This document shows, piece after piece, positions 7,331 to 14,151 of a stretch of DNA of 16,977 nt. Within the stretch, counting starts at the first letter, position 1. The number at the start of each line of letters is the position of its first letter. The stretch comes from a bacterium UBP9_UBA1432 (lineage in GTDB: Bacteria > Vulcanimicrobiota > Xenobia > Xenobiales > Xenobiaceae): the NCBI GenBank assembly GCA_002329445.1, contig DCTU01000012.1, forward strand, positions 26,546 to 43,522, written 5' to 3'. Made by a program: the position numbers and the translations under genes. The notes beneath the pieces were generated by a model. That model did not search any database and was not told the origin of the DNA. It was given only the letters and a program-made list of their open reading frames with translations.

Positions 7331-10300
7331 CCCTGCCGGTCCGCTTCCACTGCCAGGCTCAGGGCTGTCCGGGCTTCCAGGTTCTGCCTGGTGAGCGCTT
7401 CTGCCCCTGGTGCGGCGCTCCGCAGACCCGGATGACCCTGGGGTTGGAGTTTCGCCATCAGGGGGAATGGAAGCCCCTGGATCCGCCGAACCTGAGGCAC
7501 GGGCAGAGGCCGGAGTTGCGGGTGGTGATTCGACACGAGGGCCGCACCGGCTCGGTGCGTCTTCTGCCGGGGTGCGTGTCCTCCTCGGTTCCCTGGTTGC
7601 GGGTACAGAACCCCTCCAGCCCGGTTCTTCTCCAGGACGGGGAGGAGCATCGCCTGGCCCTGGAGTCCTTCAAGCCACCTCAGGAGGGGCCCGGGGAGCG
7701 GGTGACCTTGACCCTGGACGCGGAGGGGCATCTGGCCGAACTGGTGTTGGGGATCCTTCCCGTGCCCGTGTTCGTCCTGGAACCGGCCCGGGTGGAGTTG
7801 CGCACCGAGCGGGACCAGGGGATCCGGACTCCCGTGGACCTCATCCTGCAGCGCGGCGCCAGCCGGATTCTGGCTCCTCCCGTGGTCTCGCCGGGATTTG
7901 CGCGGCTGGAGTGGCCTCAGGACGTCGGCTTCCCGCTGGACCTGCAGGCGGAAGGACGCTCGGTCCTGCACGGTCATCTCGTCATCCCCGCTTCCGAGGT
8001 TTCGGATCTTCGGGAGCGAGCCGTCTTCAGGGTGGACCTGCAGTGCACGGGCCGTGAGGACACGCCGCCGCGCCTGGAGATCGAGGCTCGGGTCCTGGCG
8101 ACTCCGGAACTGGTGGTCGAGCCCTTCCTTCAGGACCGCCACGACTGGTCGGTCGTGCGCGGCGTCAGCGAGGGCGACCTTCTGGAGCTGACCTTGCGCA
8201 ACGGGGCAGAGGTCCGCTCGGATCGGACCTCGCTGGAGATCTCCCGCCTGGAGATCCTGCCTGCAGAGGGGCACCTGGAGATCCGCAGGGGAGCAGATCA
8301 GTTCCCCTGTACCCTGTCGCGCACCGAGCACCGGACCGTGGCCTTGGGTCTGCGAGCGGGCCTGGAGCCAGGTCGCGAGCATCTCTTCACCCTGGTCTTC
8401 CACACCAACGAGCAGCGTCCGCGCCACCGCTACCTGGCCATCGAGGTGCGTGAACCTCGGGTCTTCCCGGGCTGGCTGGCGGTCGACCTGGGGACGACCA
8501 GCACCTGTGCGGCCCTGGTGGATGACGCGATGCGGGTCGAGACCGTGGAGCTGGAGCGATCACCCGCTGCCGAAGACCGCTCCTCGCTCCTCTCGGCCGT
8601 CCTGTACCGTCGTCTGGAGCAGGAGCGGGACTTCGAGGTGGGCCACCACGCCTGGTCGGTCTTCCTGGACCACCCTCGCTCGACCGTGCTGGGGGCCAAG
8701 CGCCGGACCGGCGACCCCGATCACCGCTTCGAGATCGTCCCCGTCGAAGAGCAGATGGTCAAGCGGGAACTCAAGCCCGTCGAGGTCCTGGAAGACCTCT
8801 TCAGCGCCGTGGCCTCGAAGGCGGCGGCCTTCCTGGCTCGGGCGGGGGAGAGGGGGACCCGCCTCTTCGAGAGCGACCAGTTGTTGCCCACCCGGTTGCT
8901 CCTGTCCCATCCCAGCCGCTTCACCCTGCGCCAGGTCGACGAGCTCAAAGGGGCGGCGGCCCGGGCCTTCTCGCGACATCTCCAGGCCTTGCGGCAGGAC
9001 CTGGCGATCACCGACATCGTGGTGATCCAGGAGCCGATCGCGGCGGCGCTGTCCTTCCTGAACGACCCGCAGACCCACTCGACCTGGCACGAGAAGGGCG
9101 GTCAGGACCACGTGGCCTACCATGTCCTGGTCTTCGACTGCGGAGGAGGGACGACGGATCTGACGCTCCTCCGGGTCGAGTCCTGGCGCAGGTCGATCCA
9201 GCCGGATCCCGGGGAGGAATCCTTCGAGCAGGACCTGGAAGAGGCCTCGGCCCTGGAGAGGCTGTCCGAGACCCCGGGTTGGGCGGACCTCCTGCGGGAG
9301 GCCGTCACCGGGGAGATCCTGCAGCGGGCCGAGGAGGTCCTGGCTCTTCGCAGTCCTGGAACTCGGCTGGCCCGGGCGGGAGTCGCGGAGGAAGAGTCGG
9401 ACCACGAGGCCAACCGCCTGGTTGTGGGAGCCTTTGCGGAGTCCCTGGTCGGGCGCCTGCCGATCGCGGTCCTGCTCGGAGACGACCCGGAGGCCTGGGG
9501 ACGCCTGGTCCGGAGTCCGCGCTCGGCCAACCGGTTGAGCCTGCGGATGGGCCCGGGCCATGGGGGCGCGGACGAGATCGTGGAGACCCGCGAGGTCTTC
9601 CCCGAACCCCAGGCCCTGCGCCGTCGGCTCCTGGTCCTGGCCGAGCAGCGTCAGGAACCGGGGTTGCGTTTCCCTGGGGCCTGGCGCTATCGGGTCCGGG
9701 TGCGGGTCCTGGGCGCCTCGGGCCACCCCCGCTTCGGCGGGGAGGAGATGACCGAGGCCGTTCTGGCCCTGCTGCGACGCCAGGCCCTCGCCGGAGCCCG
9801 GCGGCTGCACGAGGGCCGGTTGGTGGAAATCCCGGACGAGCCTTCCCGGGTTCCCTTCTCGCAAGAGTTGTCGGCCCGTCGCAATCGTGCGACCCTGCTC
9901 TTCTGGGCCGAATCGGTCAAGATCGCCCTGGCCGGAGGGCTGGACGCCGCCCAAGCGCGTCCGCCGGCGGGCCTGGACCACTCCCGCCTGGAGATCCTGG
10001 TAGACAACCAGGTCGAGCGGGTGGGCCTGGACAAGCTTCTGGCCGGAGGATGGCCAGACCGCTCCCAGGTGGAGGCGCTCCTGGAGGACGGGATCCAGCA
10101 GACCGTCTCGGTGGCCCGGGGCCTGGTGACCTCCGGTCTGGGTCAGGACCCGGAAGTCGTGCTCCTGACCGGCCGGGCCTCGCTCTGGCCCCAGGTCGAA
10201 CGCTGTCTGGCGCGGGCCTTCCCCAAGGCCCGGCAGGCCCGGCCTCGAGGCGACCTCAAGCAGTGCGTGGTCGAAGGAGCCCCCCTGAGCCTGAACCTGG

Positions 10301-10770
10301 GCCCGGTCTCCGCGCGACACGAGGGGGTGATGCTGGACATCCAGGACGGAGTCCAGATCTCCACCTGCCGGGTGGGCGTGGCCGCCAAGCGCGCTGGCGG
10401 GATGTTCTTCCAGGAGATCCTGGCAGACGGCCTGCCGATTCCGCCGGAGGGCCTGGCGGGGCAGACCGAGATCGGGTTCAACCGCCCCGGCCCCAGCCTG
10501 GTCCAAATCCTGGAAAACGCCGGGAGGGAGGACCGCTTGAGCCTGCCAGGCGGGGATCCCAATCCCGACATCCGGGAGGTCTGCGTCGACCGCTTCGAGA
10601 TCCCCGAAGATCTGGGCATGTGGGGCCTGGACGGAGTCTTGAGCCTGCGCCTCACGCCCGATCTACGCCTGCACGTCCGCCTGGCCTTGGGCGAGCAGGA
10701 CGGCGGGGAACCGGCCTTCGTGCAGGATTTCCCGCCGATCGATCCCGACCAGTTGGGCCGAGGCTACTAG
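7327..10770 (+). CDS. Hsp70-like ATPase with N-terminal zinc ribbon and beta-sandwich domains
   Basis: A protein of about 1147 residues. A zinc ribbon (C9, C14, C26, C29) and some 350 residues of beta-sandwich (Ig/BACON-like) domains precede an Hsp70/actin-fold ATPase. Its marks appear in order: phosphate-1 loop DLGTTST (from 387), 'EPIAAAL' (569), phosphate-2 loop DCGGGTTDL (604), GGEE (804) and the adenosine motif LLTGRASLWPQV (about 946). About 165 extra residues lie between the second and fourth marks compared with DnaK. The last 150 residues recall an Hsp70 substrate-binding beta domain (ending 'DGVLSLRLTPDLRLHV'); no helical lid is seen. ATP binding is likely. It is cytoplasmic and probably remodels or loads the tubulin-like partner, whose stop overlaps its start (TTGA, GGAG 11 bases upstream). 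An in-frame GTG at 7294 is the alternative start. Confidence 0.88.
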   Translation: MTLPVRFHCQAQGCPGFQVLPGERFCPWCGAPQTRMTLGLEFRHQGEWKPLDPPNLRHGQRPELRVVIRHEGRTGSVRLLPGCVSSSVPWLRVQNPSSPVLLQDGEEHRLALESFKPPQEGPGERVTLTLDAEGHLAELVLGILPVPVFVLEPARVELRTERDQGIRTPVDLILQRGASRILAPPVVSPGFARLEWPQDVGFPLDLQAEGRSVLHGHLVIPASEVSDLRERAVFRVDLQCTGREDTPPRLEIEARVLATPELVVEPFLQDRHDWSVVRGVSEGDLLELTLRNGAEVRSDRTSLEISRLEILPAEGHLEIRRGADQFPCTLSRTEHRTVALGLRAGLEPGREHLFTLVFHTNEQRPRHRYLAIEVREPRVFPGWLAVDLGTTSTCAALVDDAMRVETVELERSPAAEDRSSLLSAVLYRRLEQERDFEVGHHAWSVFLDHPRSTVLGAKRRTGDPDHRFEIVPVEEQMVKRELKPVEVLEDLFSAVASKAAAFLARAGERGTRLFESDQLLPTRLLLSHPSRFTLRQVDELKGAAARAFSRHLQALRQDLAITDIVVIQEPIAAALSFLNDPQTHSTWHEKGGQDHVAYHVLVFDCGGGTTDLTLLRVESWRRSIQPDPGEESFEQDLEEASALERLSETPGWADLLREAVTGEILQRAEEVLALRSPGTRLARAGVAEEESDHEANRLVVGAFAESLVGRLPIAVLLGDDPEAWGRLVRSPRSANRLSLRMGPGHGGADEIVETREVFPEPQALRRRLLVLAEQRQEPGLRFPGAWRYRVRVRVLGASGHPRFGGEEMTEAVLALLRRQALAGARRLHEGRLVEIPDEPSRVPFSQELSARRNRATLLFWAESVKIALAGGLDAAQARPPAGLDHSRLEILVDNQVERVGLDKLLAGGWPDRSQVEALLEDGIQQTVSVARGLVTSGLGQDPEVVLLTGRASLWPQVERCLARAFPKARQARPRGDLKQCVVEGAPLSLNLGPVSARHEGVMLDIQDGVQISTCRVGVAAKRAGGMFFQEILADGLPIPPEGLAGQTEIGFNRPGPSLVQILENAGREDRLSLPGGDPNPDIREVCVDRFEIPEDLGMWGLDGVLSLRLTPDLRLHVRLALGEQDGGEPAFVQDFPPIDPDQLGRGY

Positions 10771-10776
10771 GAGGTG
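10769..10776 (+). promoter_or_regulatory. Near-ideal Shine-Dalgarno for a TTG start
   Basis: AGGAGGTG is complementary to the usual 16S rRNA 3' end, and its AGGAGG core ends seven bases before TTG 10782. It overlaps the TAG stop of the Hsp70-like gene. No ATG or GTG is comparably placed, so this site decides the start of the GrpE-like gene. Confidence 0.75.
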
Positions 10777-10781
10777 GGGAC

Positions 10782-11858
10782 TTGACCGAGGAGTGGCTCC
10801 GAATTCTTGAGCGGCGTCTCGACAGGCTGGAATCGGCCTTGCGGGAGCAGGAGTCGGCTCGTGGGCTGGATCGGCAGAGTCTGTCCAGCGAGTTCCAAAC
10901 CATCTGGCAATCCCTGCATGCCCTGTCCGAAATCAAGAGGGAAGTTGAGTATCGTTTTCAGGAATCGGAGCGCACGCAGGACGAGACGGTGGACAGGTTG
11001 GAGGCCCTGGAGGGCTCACTGGAGCCGCTGAGGAGCGAAATTGAGAAGAACCGCGGGAGATGGCGGGATCTGCGCACGGGTCAGATGGAGCAGGAGGAGG
11101 GGCTCCGCGGCCTGGAACGAGCCTTGGCAACCCTGCAGGCCACCCGAGAGGAGCCCCTGGCCGGCCTCGCGGAATCCGTCGAGAGTCTGCGCCGGGAGGT
11201 CCGGGGCCTGCGCCGGGAACTGGACTCCCCACTGCTCGCGCGTCTGGGGGAGGTCCTGCCGCTCTCGCCATCCACAGGTCTGGAGGAGGAGGAAGAGCTC
11301 CCCGAACTGGCCCTGCCCTCCCGCCAGGCCCTGTTGCAGATCGAGAGGAACCTGACGGAGCTCACCCGGACTCTTCCTCCCGAGCCGGCAGGACGGCTGA
11401 ATCGCGAACTGGAGGATCTGCGATCGCTTTTTCAGGCCCTGGAACAGGAAGAGCATTTCCGCCGCCGGGCTGGCGAGATCCTCCGCCTCCTGGAGGCGCG
11501 CCTGGTCGAGCGGGGCCCGGAGGCGGCGGTCCGCGCCCGGGTGCGCGACTTCCTCTTCCTGCGCCTGCCCGACCTTGAGGAGGACCTCCAGGAACTGGCG
11601 CGCCGAGAGGAACTGGAGCCTGACGGCTTGCGGGGCTTCCAGCAGGCGCTGGAGGACCTGCTGGACGAGGCGGGTCTGGAGGAGGTGCGTCCGCGTCGGG
11701 GGGACCTCATGCAGGCCGCCTGCCACAGCCTCCTGCGGGTGGAACGGGTCGGTGAGCCCGGCCTGCAGGGTCGGGTCGCCTTCTGTCTTCGCCCTGGCCT
11801 GCGGGTGCGCGCCACCGGCGAGATCGTGCGCAAGGCCGAGGTCAGCGTCTTTCCGTGA
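10782..11858 (+). CDS. Coiled-coil protein with C-terminal GrpE-like domain
   Basis: A protein of about 358 residues starting at TTG. Residues 1-160 are almost continuous charged heptads (coiled coil). From about 250 to the end the order of elements follows GrpE: a helix with 'RLPDLEEDLQEL' (compare 'LPVIDSLDRAL'), a helix ending 'DEAGLEEV' (compare the 'GVE.I' turn), then 'GDLMQAACHSLLRVE' in the place of 'DPN.HqAi..Ve', a glycine turn, and a beta wing ending 'GEIVRKAEVSVFP' (compare 'gR.iR.A.V.V'). GrpE is the dimeric nucleotide-exchange factor of DnaK. Here it directly follows the Hsp70-like gene, so it is probably the dedicated exchange factor of that ATPase. It is almost twice the length of E. 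coli GrpE because of the coiled-coil extension. This is a pattern-level match, not a search result. The next gene overlaps (GTGA). Confidence 0.7.
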   Translation: MTEEWLRILERRLDRLESALREQESARGLDRQSLSSEFQTIWQSLHALSEIKREVEYRFQESERTQDETVDRLEALEGSLEPLRSEIEKNRGRWRDLRTGQMEQEEGLRGLERALATLQATREEPLAGLAESVESLRREVRGLRRELDSPLLARLGEVLPLSPSTGLEEEEELPELALPSRQALLQIERNLTELTRTLPPEPAGRLNRELEDLRSLFQALEQEEHFRRRAGEILRLLEARLVERGPEAAVRARVRDFLFLRLPDLEEDLQELARREELEPDGLRGFQQALEDLLDEAGLEEVRPRRGDLMQAACHSLLRVERVGEPGLQGRVAFCLRPGLRVRATGEIVRKAEVSVFP

Positions 11859-12898
11859 GAGCGAACTTGCAGCCGGTCTCCGGCTCGGGGATCCCGGAGG
11901 TCGTCCTCCTGACGCCCTGCGGAGCCGGCCGGGTCTTGGCTGCGTCGGGAGAGCTCGAGCCCTTCCCGACCCGCCTGCGGGTGCGTTCGGATCAAGACGG
12001 GGGCCTGCAGGTCGAGCCTCGCTCCGATGGGCCTGCAGACCGCCTGGAGGTGGACCTGGACCTGGCCTGCGACCTGGTCGACCTGGCGGAGCTGGAGCCC
12101 TTCGAGGACCTGCTGGAACCCTGGGTGGATCTGCTCCAGGCCGGGGAGGTCCCTCTTCCTCCTCCACGCCCGCTCCTGATGGTGCTCCCTTATGGGGCCT
12201 TCCCGCGGGCTGCCCGGAGAATTCGGCGCTGGGCCGTGGGCCGCCTGCGTCGCCCCCTGCTGCTGGCCGCCGAGCCCCTGGCCTGGCTGGCGCTTCACGT
12301 CGAGGCCCTGGCCGGGCAGGCCCCTCCGGCCGGGGAGGGGTCCCGGACCATGTGGCTCCCAGGCCCCCTCGGGGACCCCAGGGGATTGCAGGTCCGGCTC
12401 ACCCGTGAAGCCCTTCCGCGGGCCACCCTTCTGGGGCTGGGCCCGGACCCGGAGGCCCCCCCGTCGGCCTCCGCGGCTTCGTCACCTCCGGAACTCCGGG
12501 ATGCAGGCCTGGCCCGAGGGGCCGCCCGGCTGGCCGGCTGGCTCTTCGCCCGGCCCGGACCGGTTGAACTGCGTCTGCTGGCCTGTCCACAGCTCCAGAT
12601 CTGCGAGGCTCATCGGCGAGGTCCCCTGGCGGCCTGGCAGTTGGGGGAGCCCCAGGAACCCTTTCTGAAGAGCCTGGACCTTCGGCTCCGCACCGCCGGT
12701 CCGACCTCCCTCCAAGTCCGGGCCTGGCTGGGGCCGGGACGAGGAGACTCGTCGGTCCTGGTCGAGCTGCCGGTCTGCGAGCCGGTCCGCTTGGAGATCC
12801 GGATTCAGGATGGGCAGGGAAATCTGGCTTGGACCTGCATGGGCCGGGACGAGGGGACCCACCAGGTCCCCTTCGCCCTGCCGGAGCTCCTGGCGTGA
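11855..12898 (+). CDS. Degenerate Hsp70-like protein lacking nucleotide motifs
   Basis: A protein of 347 residues. At first sight it is unknown, but traces of Hsp70 appear in the right order: 'VLLTPCGAGRVLAASGELEPFP' region (17-38) in the place of phosphate-1, 'MVLPYGAFPRAARR' (109-122) like the 'VTVPAYF...qR' segment, 'LAAEPLAWLAL' (137-147) like 'iNEPTAAALAY', 'LPGPLGDPRGLQV' (168-180) in the place of phosphate-2, 'DAGLARGAARLAG' (216-228) like 'DEAVA.GAA', and 'VRLEIRIQDGQGNLAWTC' (311-328) like the end of the substrate-binding beta domain. The Asp and Gly residues that hold ATP are lost and most of lobe II is missing. I infer a non-catalytic pseudo-Hsp70, perhaps a structural or regulatory partner. 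It is cytoplasmic, with GTGA overlaps on both sides. The GTG start has only a weak, distant Shine-Dalgarno and probably depends on coupling. Confidence 0.6.
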   Translation: MRANLQPVSGSGIPEVVLLTPCGAGRVLAASGELEPFPTRLRVRSDQDGGLQVEPRSDGPADRLEVDLDLACDLVDLAELEPFEDLLEPWVDLLQAGEVPLPPPRPLLMVLPYGAFPRAARRIRRWAVGRLRRPLLLAAEPLAWLALHVEALAGQAPPAGEGSRTMWLPGPLGDPRGLQVRLTREALPRATLLGLGPDPEAPPSASAASSPPELRDAGLARGAARLAGWLFARPGPVELRLLACPQLQICEAHRRGPLAAWQLGEPQEPFLKSLDLRLRTAGPTSLQVRAWLGPGRGDSSVLVELPVCEPVRLEIRIQDGQGNLAWTCMGRDEGTHQVPFALPELLA

Positions 12899-14151
12899 GG
12901 GCGCGCCGGCTTCGCCCCTTCGAACTCTTCCGCCAGGCCTGGCTCGAGCGTTCCGGCCCGGTGGATCCCACCCCCGGCCTGGAGGTGATCCCCCGGGAGG
13001 GAATCCGGGCCTGGCCTTCCGAGATCCGCTGGGATCTGACCCCCACCCATCCGCTGCCGGGTCCTCCTGGAGGGTATGCGGCTGGGGTGGTGCGTTTCCA
13101 GGCCGTCAGCGGCCCCAAGCGCGTCAACGCCGTGGCCCTGGAGCACGCAGAGGGGCTGCGGGTGCCGGTGCCGCAGGAGGAGGACTCCTGGTTGGCCTCC
13201 TGGGAACTGCCGGCGATCCGCATGGCCCTTCCCGGCGCCACGGAGTACCATCTGGGCCCGCAGGGCCTCTCGGCCTGGTTGCCCGCGACGCGGCGGGGCG
13301 CCTTCTCGGTTTCTTCGGGGCTCTCCAGCGAGGTGAAGGTCCAGGCCAACACCCGGGCCACCTGGCTGCACCTGGACTCGCCTTCTCCGTGGGTCCACTT
13401 GCCGGACCGGGAGCAGACCTTCGATTTCTCGGTGTTGGGGAATCCCGCAGGTTTGGCCGGGGAGATCCACCTCTCCCGAGGACGCATCAAGGTGGGTGTG
13501 GTCCGGGTGCGGGTGGAACCTCAGCCGGGGCAGATCCGCTGCCGCTTGAAGGTCCGCCCGAAGGCTCTGGGGACCCTGGCGACCGCAAAGGTGAGTCTGC
13601 ACCTTTCCCTGTCTCGCCTCTCGGGAGCCGGGCCCCTGGAAGGATTCGTCCTGCTCTCGACCGAGCCCGAGGCCACGGTGGTGCCGGTCTGGATGGGAGC
13701 CGGGGAAGGTGCCTGGAAGAAGACCCTGGAGCTTCTTCCCGAACAGTTCCCCCGCAGCGAGAAGGGCGTCCTCTCAGCCCGCCTGGTGGCGCGAGGACAG
13801 GCCGGAGAGAGGATCGGGGTGTCCTATCGCCGCCTGCGGCTGCGCCGGAGCCTGGCCCGGGTGGACCTGCTCTTTGGGCCCTACCTCCCGCGCCCCTTCC
13901 AGTGCCTGACCCTGGACCGGGGCGATGGGGAGGCGGTGTCGGTCGAGCTGGAGGTTCCTCCCGAGCTCCGCTCGCACCTGGAGGTCCGCCGCTGCGGGGC
14001 TGCGGAGTTCCTGTTGATCGGGCTGCTTGAGCCCGAGGGTGTCCTGGAGGGGGTCCTGCTGGCCCGGGACGGACCCTCCGGCCTGCTGGAACGCATCCCC
14101 ATCCGGCTTCGGGGCCGGGAAACGCGTGATGAAGGAAGGGTGGACGAGTGA
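12895..14151 (+). CDS. Beta-sandwich (Ig-like) protein of unknown function
   Basis: A protein of about 418 residues beginning at GTG 12895 (GGAG eight bases upstream), overlapping the previous stop as GTGA. It has no signal peptide or membrane segment. The sequence is almost wholly short alternating strands. A module at about 145-205 runs 'TRATWLHLDSP', then a proline/glycine turn, then 'GEIHLSRGRIKVGVVRVRV', the layout of BACON/ASH-type Ig-like domains; a related layout recurs at about 318-410. The front part of the Hsp70-like protein in this cluster has the same look ('PWLRVQNPSSPVLL'). I cannot name a family. Its position between the pseudo-Hsp70 and the motor genes suggests a cytoplasmic adaptor. 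The tail of the gene contains the GGAAGGG that serves the next start. Confidence 0.75.
   Translation: MRARRLRPFELFRQAWLERSGPVDPTPGLEVIPREGIRAWPSEIRWDLTPTHPLPGPPGGYAAGVVRFQAVSGPKRVNAVALEHAEGLRVPVPQEEDSWLASWELPAIRMALPGATEYHLGPQGLSAWLPATRRGAFSVSSGLSSEVKVQANTRATWLHLDSPSPWVHLPDREQTFDFSVLGNPAGLAGEIHLSRGRIKVGVVRVRVEPQPGQIRCRLKVRPKALGTLATAKVSLHLSLSRLSGAGPLEGFVLLSTEPEATVVPVWMGAGEGAWKKTLELLPEQFPRSEKGVLSARLVARGQAGERIGVSYRRLRLRRSLARVDLLFGPYLPRPFQCLTLDRGDGEAVSVELEVPPELRSHLEVRRCGAAEFLLIGLLEPEGVLEGVLLARDGPSGLLERIPIRLRGRETRDEGRVDE

Noticed and set aside
8560..10506. Antisense open frame of 648 codons opposite the Hsp70-like gene
   Set aside because: The plus strand carries all Hsp70 landmarks in this interval; the antisense product has no motif and shows mirror-frame composition.
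11855..12898. A DnaJ-type co-chaperone to complete the Hsp70/GrpE set
   Set aside because: I looked for the J-domain HPD motif in this product and the neighbours and saw none; the product reads better as a degenerate Hsp70.
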